DNA of 64,000 bases from Isochrysis galbana. Taxonomy: Eukaryota > Haptophyta > Isochrysidales > Isochrysidaceae. This document shows, one piece after another, positions 10,323 through 18,783 of this stretch (its first letter is position 1; each line of letters opens with the position of its first letter). The position numbers and the translations under genes were made by a program. The notes under the pieces were generated by a model. That model did not search any database. It had not been told where the DNA came from and saw nothing but the letters and a program-made list of their open reading frames with translations. The stretch is from NCBI GenBank assembly GCA_018136815.1, contig CM030943.1, forward strand, positions 2,310,055 to 2,374,054, written 5' to 3'.

Positions 10323-10870
10323 TCATCTTCTTCGTCTTTTTCTCACATCCCTCTTCACGCACGCGCGCTCCCACACATCCACGTCGCAGCTCGCCTCCGC
10401 CGTGAAGGCCATCAGACGCGGCGCGCCAACCAGCGAGCCGCACAGCGACGCCACGCTCCCCCGCGCAAACCGGTTGCAGTCGAAGCGCAGTTGCTCGAGC
10501 GATGGCAGCAGCCCCGCGCCCAGCGCCGACGCCAGAGCGAGCGTGCCGCGCTCGCCCACGCCGTTCAGGTCGAGCTCCAGCCGTGGTACGCCGCCATCTC
10601 GCACACGCGCTCATCCCACGGGCACGGCGGCGTCTGCGCGCGCAGCCAGCCCATCAGCGGCAGGTGACGCGCCGAGTACACCAGCGAGCGCAGCACGCCC
10701 GCCCACGCGTCACCACCACCCGCCGCCGGCGGCGGCCCCAACGAGTCCTAGCCCTCGTCGTCCGTGCTCCAGTCGCGCGCCTCCTGCACGACCTGCGGCT
10801 GCCCCCCACCCGGGTGCGCGCGGATCCACAGCAGCACCTCGCGCTGGACCATCGTGAGGAAGACGAGGGC
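10323..10870 (-). pseudogene. LRR / ankyrin-like fragment, decayed
   Basis: On the minus strand, 10604-10323 encodes a leucine-rich-repeat pattern of the RanGAP/NLR type (LELDLNGVGERGTLALASAL, then LEQLRFDCNRF, then SVASLCGSL). Just upstream in a different frame (about 10700-10590) is an ankyrin-like string (LPLMGWLRAQ, CPWDERVCEMAAYHG) of the kind common in algal repeat proteins. The two are separated by a frame change and stops, and no start or splice-supported model joins them. I read this as a broken repeat-protein gene; an intron-containing live gene is less likely. Confidence 0.4.
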
Positions 10871-11173
10871 GAGGAGAGAGCTGGAGGGTGAGCGAGGAGG
10901 GAGGAGGGAGACAGGCAGTAGGAGCCTTCTCTCTCTGGTAGGTCGATGAAAGGGGGAGGGGGAGAGGGGGGAGGGGACCCGGGGGAGGGGGGGAGAGAGA
11001 GAGACCAAAAGACCAGACCAGCTGTTTACGTTAATGTTCTCGTCATATACTGTAACAATCCAACGGTCCTAGGGGGGTGCCCCCAGGGTTCCCGCCCGTC
11101 CTCCGCGCTCCGCGCCCAGAATTCCCCCGCGGAAAGAGTGAACGCACGGCGTGCACCTTCCTGGAAGTTGCTA
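10871..11173. other. Low-complexity G-rich DNA
   Basis: GA- and G-rich sequence (10890-11010) with no gene. It precedes the 175-bp tandem repeat. Confidence 0.4.
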
Positions 11174-11560
11174 TGCGCACGCACGGCGCCCCCCGCGGGG
11201 GGCGCCGATGCACATCGCGCCGTGCCCACGCACGGCGTGCACAATGTGATTGCAAGTCATCACACGTGCTGCGTGAGGAAACATCTCTTATACGGCTAGT
11301 TTACGTAGTTGTGGGCCTCAGGGGGTACGCAGAGGGAACGAGTTGACATGCGCACGCACGGCGTCTCCGCGGGGGGACCGATGCACATCGCGCCGTGCCC
11401 ATGCACGGCGTGCACCGATGTGACTGCAAGTCATCACAAGTACTCCGTGCGAAATATCTCTTAAATTGTGTGTTTATGTAGTTGTCGGCCTTAGTTAGAG
11501 GAAACGCAGAGGAAAAGCCCTGACACGGCGTCCCCCTCGGGGGAACATGCACCGCGGGGG
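11174..11560 (+). repeat. 175-bp tandem repeat, about 2.2 copies
   Basis: Unit 1 starts at 11174 (tgcgcacgcacggcg) and unit 2 at 11349. A truncated third unit (cacggcgtccccctcggggg) starts near 11521. Each unit carries a GC-rich inverted repeat (gcgcc..ccgcggggggcgc), the string gatgcacatcgcgccgtgcc, and an AT-richer half with gcaagtcatcaca. The units differ by substitutions and small indels. No coding content was recognised. Confidence 0.8.
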
Positions 11561-12197
11561 AAAGCAGAGAAAAAAGTTGTTATGCTAGTCTTCATTTAAT
11601 TTTAAAATACTGCTCTATATACAACTGTGGACATTTGATCGCTCAATTCGACTGATGTCCCACAATAGACGGAACGACACCTTCCAGTCAGTCCTCGCGG
11701 TCGTCGGAAGAACGGCGAAAGGCTCGTCGTGACAAATGAGACCGCCGCGACAAGAAGGGTAACCGGCACGAGCGCCACGATGGACGCTCGTCCATGCTCG
11801 CCCTCATACCCGGCGCGGGGGCGTCAAGCGGCGGCAGTCCGCAGTCCGTTTCCCGATGACCGATGAAGCGGGCAGCGGCTCTTAAGTGTGGTCGGAACGC
11901 GCTGTCTTCCGATCCCGCTTACGTCGGCCCGCCACGTCTCTGGACGAAGGCTTTGGCTTGGTGCCTGGCGCCTCAGTGGACTGAGGCGCACCGAGTCTTT
12001 CCTTTACCATGCGGACGACCTCGTACCGATGTGGGCCTCAGGGGGGCTCCGGGTCCTAATGGGCTCCGGATATGTGCTAGTTGGGTGTATTGGAGCTTTC
12101 TACCGAAAATTTCCTCAAATTTCCTCAATTCTGAGATGGTCATTTTTCATCCCTAGTAAAAATGTTTGACCGCCCTACGGCGTGTGCCCGAATGCAC
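11561..12197. other. Intergenic DNA with a repeat-family terminus
   Basis: No gene was recognised. At 12163-12177 the motif tgtttgaccgcccta recurs, next to catccctagtaaaaa, a degenerate version of the end of the 6097-6318 repeat. It lies about 20 bases from the 3' end of the NADH dehydrogenase gene. Confidence 0.5.
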
Positions 12198-14705
12198 TCA
12201 GAAGCGCGAGATGTCGCGACCAAACACGAGCGATTTGAGCCAGTAGAGCGGTATGAGCAGCATGTTGCGTAGAGATAGCTGCTTTGAGAGATACCCTCCT
12301 CGCCACGCTAGCATGGCGATGAGGCCATTCATTGTCTTGAACCCTTTGCCGCCGACAAGATCCGCTTTGGTCATGTCAACGACTCCCCCTCCGAATCCCA
12401 TGCTTGCCATCGCACCGACATTGATGTAGCGAAACTCCGCCGACTTCTTGAAGAGACGTCGGGGGAAGGGCATGCCGACCGGTGCTGACACCAAGCCTGG
12501 CGGCGGCAGATCCTCAGCACTTGACGGGTCAAACCTCGAGTAGTACTCATTGAAGCAGTCCGCGAGGTACTGACCCTGTGCGCGCGGGACGCGAAGGTCG
12601 GGCGCGTGACGCAACGACCAACCAGCGCACCCCCTCAGGTGTGTGCTTGCCCTCCCTCTTGGACTTTGATGACGGCTTGCACATTTCCCCCCGCAATTGC
12701 ATCACCCACCCACCTGCTGCTCGGCAACAGAGGCGAGCGGTGGCAACGGCTTTTCCAGATGTGTAGCACAGTCGCCGAGGGCGAAAATGCGGCCACGCTG
12801 ACCTTGTACCCTAGAGGTCCAAGCAAAGGCGACGGTGACGCCATCATGATGCATGGCTGGGCTAGCTTTTGTGGGCCAAAAAGCCGATCTCGTGATTCCA
12901 TCACCCCTCCCGCATACTCTTGGTTGCATGGTGGATGATCATCCTCGCCATACCTTAGGTAGTCGTCAATTACTATTCGACCATTTTTCGAATCCATCGG
13001 AAGATTGCAATTCTCCGTGAACTTCACCGGGGCAAGGCCGGCTGACCACACCATCATTCCGAAAGGAATCTGTGCTCCGTTGTCGAGGCGTGCAATGGTC
13101 CAATCGAAGTCCTCTTTTGGGTGTGGGCCTTCCCGGACACCAACCACGGCAGTTTCAGTGCGGACGTCAATGTCCTTCTTCAACAACGACTTCTTGTAGA
13201 AATCAACAAGCGCTCGGTCGAAGGACCCCAGAATGGAGGGCCCTGCCTCAACAACTGTGACACGAACCAGCTTGGCAAGATCTGGATACCATCGTGCTAC
13301 GTCAACCCGGAGAAAATCGTGCAGCTCCGTCACGAACTCGCACGAGGTGGGCCCCCCGCCCACGACGATGAATGACAACAATGAGCTGCGCTCAGCCTCT
13401 GAGATTCCTGGCATCGATGCACGCTCGAAGCACGCGATGGTGCGCTGGCGGATCTGACGTGCATGCCAAAGATGTTTCAAGAAGAATACCTATGTTTTCG
13501 AAGCGGTGAAAGCAAGACTCATGGCTGGCACCTGAGGAGGCGGACGACCGCCAAAGCAGCCTAATCGCAGAGAGAGGTACAAAGGACACTCGCTTCGCCC
13601 TATATCCTCTTCCCTTGCCTCATCCTTGCACCGAGGGCCTGACTACACGTACATCCTTCCCTTCGCGCTCAGCTACACCGGGAGTTCCGAAAGTGTTGGT
13701 TTTGCAACCCATGGCACAGACGAGGTAGTCGTATTTGAGCTCAAACATCGTTCGCCTAAACAAATCCTCACACTTGACCACCTGTCGCTCCGGATCTAGC
13801 CGACGCGCCTTGGCCTGGTAGTATGCACCGAGTCCCTTGATTGTCCGGATCGGTTCCTTGACGATGGCCAGTGGGCTTATAGTGAAGGGATGTCCGTGTG
13901 CTGTGTCGAACGAACGACGAAGCCATAAGCACGCCGGGTGTGTTAGCAGCGCACCTGGATCGCGCGAAATTCAAGCGTGCCGACCGCCGTCGAAGGCAGG
14001 AATGAGGTGAAGAGGAAGTGGTTGGCCGGAGAGATAACCGAGACGTCGTAGCTGTGGTGCAAGCATCGCACGGGGGAATGCAATCTGGGTGAGCAATCTC
14101 CTCCAAGTGCTTTGGCTCGGATCCATGAACTGTCCTCACAAATAGATGTATGCTGAGTGGAGGCAGCTCATGGGCAACTGTCTCGGTGGGGTGGGGAGAG
14201 AATGAAAGAGGTAAAGAGGGAAAGAAGCAAAGCCGGGCAAGAGGCTAGAAGATAGCGTGAGTTTAAGAGAGCTAGAGGGTGAGACAATGTGTGGAAGGAA
14301 GGGAGGCAGGGAGGCAGGGATAAGGAGAGCAGAAGGAGAGGCCGTAGTCAAGGTGATGGGTGAAGGGAAAGAAGAGAGATGGGAGATGGCTGAGTCAAAG
14401 GGAGAGAGAGAGGAGAGAGATGAGAGGAGAGGGGCGGGAAGGTGCGATGGAGGGGGGGGGAGAGAGAGAGAGCCGAGAGAGAAAGAGCCGAGAGAGAAAG
14501 AGCCGAGAGAGGGAGAGAGGGGGGGGGGGAGAGGGTGTGGCAGGCTCCATTAGCCACCCTCTTCCGGCCAAGCATCGCGGGCGGGTGCGACGGAGGTGGC
14601 AGAGCTGCCTGCGCACATCTTCTTGTCTAGCCCTCTGGCTAGCTTGTTCCCTGCCCAGCCTGAGCCGAGGATGAGCACTCGACGACGGCCACCCGCGACG
14701 AGCAT
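12198..14705 (-). CDS. NDA/NDH2-like: Type II NAD(P)H dehydrogenase, 6 exons
   Basis: Spliced minus model: 14705-14617, 14051-13955, 13856-13653, 13489-12954, 12810-12714 and 12575-12198, giving 466 aa. All introns are GT-AG and every junction keeps frame. The enzyme is a single-subunit, non-proton-pumping NAD(P)H:quinone oxidoreductase on organelle membranes. Visible motifs are the N-terminal FAD fold ([10 protein letters not shown], Gly14-Gly19), [35 protein letters not shown], the NAD(P)H fold [13 protein letters not shown] (about 171-183), the second FAD motif FALGDCA (about 318-324), and a C-terminal GRDISRF. Plant alternative dehydrogenases end similarly (family knowledge). No EF-hand is present. 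The ATG at 14705 leaves no presequence, so an extra 5' exon may exist. Intron 1 (565 bp) is CT-rich in sense, as is the region upstream of the ATG. Confidence 0.88.
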
Positions 14706-15025
14706 TCCCGCCCAAAGGGGGAGAAGAGGGAGGAGAGAGAGAGGAGAGAGGAGACGAAGAGAGAGGGATGAAAGCCGTACGAGATTGAGAGAAAATTCTG
14801 TAAGGAAAGAGGAGAGAGAGGTTCAGGGGAGAAGGGAGAGGGGCGAGCAGAGAGGAAGATAGAGCGAACCGCAGGACGGATGGGACGAGAAGACAACTCG
14901 GAGGAGTTGAGAAAGAGAGGAGAGAGGGGCCGTCGGAGTTTTCTTGTTGTGTGCGGAGAGCTCCGAGCAAGCCACGACGAGAAGGGTGGAAGACCTATGT
15001 ATAGAGATGGGGAAGACGATGTTGG
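14706..15025. promoter_or_regulatory. Purine/pyrimidine tract upstream of NDH2
   Basis: From 14706 to about 14960 the plus strand is GA-rich (CT-rich in the sense of the minus gene), broken by short mixed stretches. It directly abuts the NADH dehydrogenase start. Long frames crossing it (14395-14970 and 14639-15034 minus) are low-complexity Ser/Leu/Pro artefacts. Confidence 0.4.
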
Positions 15026-15160
15026 GGACTGCAAATACAGTCAAATACGGATGTATTTGGCCTCCGGCCAAACACATTTCAAATACATTCGAGGCCTACA
15101 ACTCAGGACGCGCTTCAAATACAAATACAGCAAAATACATACTAGTACATATGTATTTGC
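15026..15160 (+). repeat. CAAATAC-rich element end with hairpin
   Basis: This segment holds at least eight copies of AAATAC/GTATTT in both orientations. It also contains a near-perfect inverted repeat tttggcc-tcc-ggccaaa at 15056-15072. Clustered subterminal repeats of this kind are typical of hAT-type DNA transposon ends (family knowledge). A hAT-like transposase fragment lies at 18071-18262, but no link between the two is shown. Confidence 0.4.
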
Positions 15161-15591
15161 TGGAAGGGGACATTGCCGAAAATGGATGGCGAGCAGTACG
15201 GACGACGCAGCGGCAGCTCGACTGGCTCCGTGAGCAGGCCGAGATGCGCGTCATCGGCCTAGGGTTTGTTGACTTCAAGCTCCAATGGTCGTCGAGCACG
15301 GACGAGTACGTCGGCACAGTCTCTAGCCTCACGTCGCTCGTGCTGAAGGACATTATCGAAGAAGAGGCGAAACACCGCCGCGCTCACGAGCTCCCCGAGC
15401 AGGCGGCCGTCCCCGTGATGAAGCGCAAGACATTGAAGGAGCTTGGGACGCCGACGGTTCAAGCGAGTGAGATGTCCGACACAATAAAAGAGATTAGTCG
15501 TCCCGACGAGTTGCTCGAGATGGCCCGGCGCAAGCGTGCAGCTCTAGAGCAAGAAGGCCATGTCGCATCCAGAGTATTTTATATACTCTAG
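15160..15591 (+). pseudogene. Transposon-type ORF fragment (N part)
   Basis: The frame ending at 15591 encodes about 145 aa with even, charged composition: WLREQAEMRVIGLGFVDFK, then VLKDIIEEEAKHRRAHELPE, then ISRPDELLEMARRKRAALEQ. I do not recognise a named domain. It seems to continue, after a short interruption, into the fragment at 15868-16090 in the same orientation. Together they look like part of an element-encoded protein. A host gene is possible, but I see no full start, splice sites or 3' end. Confidence 0.35.
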
Positions 15592-15805
15592 GCGGATGCG
15601 GTGCTTCTATCAATGTGTAGTGTGTCAGAAAATTGAGTGAGTTTTGTTTTTGCCAATGAGGTGCCTCGAAGCTCCGCCGCATTGCACGCCGCATTTGTTC
15701 GTTTGTCCTTACTCGTTTCATTGATTTGTTTGTGCGATGTTGCGTTGCAGTTTTCGGAGTTTTCTTGTTGGTGAGTGAGTGATGTGGGGTGGTGTCTCGT
15801 GGGCC

Positions 15806-15862
15806 CATGCCCTAGCCCCGCTGAGACTTGCCCCACGATCAAGCACCCACTTGATTCCACAG
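15806..15862 (+). repeat. 57-bp dispersed repeat, copy 1
   Basis: The text catgccctagccccgctgag through cttgattccacag recurs at 46410-46466 in the same orientation, with only a few differences near the middle. It sits between the two ORF fragments at 15160-15591 and 15868-16090. Confidence 0.7.
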
Positions 15863-15867
15863 GCCTG

Positions 15868-16090
15868 CTCGACACTACAACCGATCAGCAGCCGCCGAGG
15901 CCACCGAAGCCGAAGCTCGACGACGACTTGGTGGGCACGGAAGTCGAAGTCAATTGGCGTTATTGGACGGTTTGTCCTGAGACAGGTGCAAGAAAGTCGA
16001 CACTAATTTGGTGTACGGGCGAGGTTGTCAGGTGGCAAACGGGACGACCGACAAGGAGAGCCCACGCTGTAGGAAATTTCTTAAGGTGGC
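15868..16090 (+). pseudogene. Transposon-type ORF fragment (C part)
   Basis: The frame reads through a Pro/Lys-rich stretch into LVGTEVEVNWRYW, then LIWCTGEVVRW, a chromo/Tudor-like strand pattern (aromatic and Gly-Val spacing). From memory this pattern recurs in transposon-borne proteins of algae; that is inference, not a search result. The similarity ends at about 16090, after which the frame becomes Gly/Pro-rich without features. Probably a broken element copy. Confidence 0.35.
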
Positions 16091-16457
16091 GGCCGTACCG
16101 ATTTGGGGGGGGGGTTCCTGCCGCGAACCACCTGCCGCGAACCACCAGCCAGCCCTCCTCCATGGACTTGTATGGGCTGGCTGGTGACTTCAGCATGCTC
16201 CCTGGAGGTGTTGGGCCGGGCGCACAAGGCTCTGCCGCCCCTCAGGCCGCCCCGGACGACGCGGGCTCGCCTGAGGACTCGCCATCTCCAGGCAAAGGGC
16301 CGCCTACGCAGCGGCATGTCCTGCAGGTGCCGAACGAGTTCCCGGACTCCTCAGACTTTCTCTGTCTGGTGTGTGACAAGGAGCGGCTCCGGCTATGGCC
16401 CTTGGGAGAGAGGTCTCCAGTGGGGTCCCGCCGGGAAAGAGCAGAAACGGCCCATAC

Positions 16458-16725
16458 GTTAGTGTGGAGAGTGTTGACGTGAGTGTAGGGTCATCTCGTC
16501 GGTCCATCGGCTTCGGATCGTCTGTCGTCTGTCGTTCTTCGTTTGTCGCTCTCGTTCTCGTTCTCGTTCCCGTTCTCGTCCCTCGTTCTTAACACTACCT
16601 CAATACCAAACCCCACCAATCCCTCAGCCTCAGCCTAACCATCCCGATCCGCCCAGCCATGTCCGCTCCGTCGTCGCGCTCGCCTTCGCCCAAGCCCGTC
16701 CTCCCGCCTTCCTCTGCTGAGGAGG
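16458..16725 (+). mobile_element. Mobile-element 5' region and ORF start, copy 2
   Basis: Near-identical to 4529-4801: the leader with gttctcgttctcgttcccg, then ATG at 16659 opening MSAPSSRSPSPKP and ending at ...AEEV. It breaks off at 16725, where a minus-strand LINE ORF1 fragment begins, so this junction is an insertion or recombination breakpoint. Confidence 0.6.
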
Positions 16726-16726
16726 T

Positions 16727-17582
16727 GCACTCACCCAGACGGGGCACCGAAAGGTCGGTTTGAGCGATGCGGAGGGTGGTGATGTCGCCATAGCGCTCTT
16801 TGAATTGTTGAGCGCAGTCCTCGTTCACGGCGATATGCCATGGTCCGCGGATAGACCGGGCCCAGAAGTCCGGCTCCGGGTCGACTCCCTCGAGCTCCAA
16901 GAGGAGCTCTACAATCGCGGCATAGACCGTGGCGTCCATGAAGGTATAGTCTCCCTCCTGGTGGAAGGACAGCTCGTACGTTGCGTCTGACTCCGTGTAA
17001 CCTTGTTCTTCATCCGAGGGTGGCTCCTGCATGGCAGGGGCGGTCGGGTGTGGTGAGACTGAGGGCGGGTCCCAGCAGGCAGTTGGCAGAAGAGTGTGGT
17101 GTGTGCCCCATGACACAACCCAGTATTTCTCCTTCTGTGTGGCCTTATGTTGTAGTGTTGGTGGGTCTGTGTGGTTGTGCGTAATGATGCAGATTTTGAG
17201 TTTGTGCCCATAAGGGCCACCCGGTCTCGGGCCGCGCTGCCGAGGCAGCGCGGTCGTCCCCAGGGTGGGAGAGGCCTCTGCCATAAGGCATGCCTGGTGG
17301 TTCGGTGGTTCGTCCTGGGTGGTGCTGGTCCTTTGTCCTCTACAGCTTGTGGCCCACCATGAGGTGGGCCAGCATGGCTGCTGTGACTTGTGTGGCCGGG
17401 GCCACGGGCCGTGCGGCGCGACCGGGATCGCGCTCACCTGCTCGGCCTCTGCGGGCGGACGCGGTCGCTTCGCCAGCGACAGCTCCATGGGTGCTGGGGG
17501 GGCGCCCGCGGCGGGGGACCCGAAGGAGAGGTGGGGAGCGGCGGCGCGCTCCATGGCGACCAACTATAAAGTTAGTTGCCAT
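16727..17582 (-). mobile_element. LINE 5' end with ORF1 fragment
   Basis: On the minus strand, the 5' end at 17582 (caactaactttatagttgg, then a GGAGCGCGCCGCC block) matches the start of the LINE copy at 51847 for about 65 bases. A frame opens with MERAAAPHLSFG and runs through Pro-rich sequence. It reaches a more structured stretch (ATYELSFHQEGDYTFMDATV, then AAIVELLLELEGVDPEPDFW, then DCAQQFKERYGDITTLRIAQ) and ends at the 16725 breakpoint. I read it as ORF1 of the same LINE family. No reverse transcriptase is attached. Confidence 0.5.
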
Positions 17583-17655
17583 CGCGCTACGCCATGACAA
17601 GATGATTAAAAGATACCTAGGGGGCACTGCCACACAAGGCACACTAACGGTATAG
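17583..17655 (+). mobile_element. Copia-type RNase H region remnant
   Basis: The frame here ends ALRHDKMIKRYLGGTATQG followed by a stop. This matches the conserved Copia segment RYLKGT..G upstream of RNase H (family knowledge). Only about 24 residues remain and they differ from the Copia element at 34-39 kb, so it is a relic of a different lineage. Confidence 0.4.
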
Positions 17656-18070
17656 AACCAAAAATGGCACAAGACACCCTGTGATACATCCTCGCAGTTT
17701 GTCGCTGCAGCACTCCAGCAACCCCGGGAGTGCGCAACGCTACCCCTTCGCCGTCTGAAGGAGCCTAGGCCCCACACATGACCATGAATGCAAGCCGGGG
17801 CGCTCAGATGACCCGCCCGCCCCCGGGCTCTGCCGGGGTCTCTGCAGGGCCTGCAGGGACATCTTCACCTGCGTCTTCACCTGCGTCGGCGTGCGGCATC
17901 GGCCAGCGGCTCAGTGCAGGTGCGCATCTTCCCAGTTGGAAATTTTTTTATTAGGGGAGCGTCGTGGCGCGCTCCATGACCATGACCCTATCGCTTTAAC
18001 GATCGTTCTCAACCGGAGCAATGATAGATTGTTCTGCAGCCGAGGGCACAACCAACTTCCAGTCACTCTC
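17656..18070. other. Intergenic, repeat-derived DNA
   Basis: No gene was recognised. A short tgcgtcttcacctgcgtc duplication lies near 17867-17889. Confidence 0.35.
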
Positions 18071-18262
18071 TCATGTGCCACGGAGTGTGGCAAGTGCCAC
18101 ATCCTTCTCTGCGGAAAGATCGGTGTCGGTGCCCGCACAAAGCCCCGGAAACTTAAATTGCCTGAAGCGAGGATCAAGATCAAGTAGAGTTGCGATGTCG
18201 AGCATGTTGCGCTCAGCAATGGGCAACTCGTCGATCCACCTGCGCTTGAAGTCCTCATGCAA
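18071..18262 (-). pseudogene. hAT-type transposase remnant
   Basis: The minus frame encodes RRWIDELPIAERNMLDIATL followed directly by LDLDPRFRQFKF, which resembles the hAT/ZBED transposase segment with the conserved LDPRFK motif. Only 63 aa remain; no dimerisation domain or catalytic residues are visible. A decayed transposon copy. Confidence 0.45.
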
Positions 18263-18783
18263 AAGTTTGCGAGTTGGGTGGCACGCGCCAGGAGTTGGCT
18301 AGCCCCGGAGTAAAGTACCGTTTAAGTACCAACTATCCATCTGTTCATACGAACGAACGACCAAACGGACAAGTCCAGTTCCCAGAATAGGCAGAGTCGA
18401 CTCGTCGTCATGTTTTCGGGTGTCGTTTCATTGCGGGCGTCGCGCCGCTGAGGGGGAGAAGGGGGGAGAGGGGGGGAGAAGGGGGGGGGAGGGGGGGGGG
18501 GGGGAGAGAGAGAGAGAGAGGGAGAGAGAAGAGAGGAGAAGAGAAGAAAAGGTAATGAAGATGCTCGAGGGAGAGGAGAGAGAGAGGAGAGGGGCGGAAA
18601 GGGAGGGAGAGAGAGGAAAAGAGGCAGAAGAAGGGGGTCGGGGGGGGAGGGGAGGGGAAGAGGGAGAGGGACGGAGGGAGAGGAGAGGGGGAGGGAGGGA
18701 CGACGGGAGGGTCCGATTTGGAGAGCGAGAGGTGAGGGTTGGGCGGCTCACCTTCGCAGTCCATCGCGAGTGAGCCGCCCGCG
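18263..18783. promoter_or_regulatory. GA-rich tract upstream of the ARM/IQ gene
   Basis: From about 18448 to 18720 the plus strand is almost pure purine, with G runs up to 14 long and GA repeats, ending some 60 bases before the ATG at 18784. No gene was recognised in it. The long frames in both directions are low-complexity artefacts. Confidence 0.45.

Noticed and set aside
13392-13589. Minus frame bridging the NADH dehydrogenase intron at 13490-13652
   Set aside because: The conserved protein is restored only by splicing gat|gtacgt to atag|gtattc, so the frame is intron read-through.
14395-15034. Ser/Leu/Pro-rich minus frames of 130-191 aa upstream of the NADH dehydrogenase
   Set aside because: Low-complexity translations of a GA tract; the true frame here is the short first exon of the dehydrogenase.
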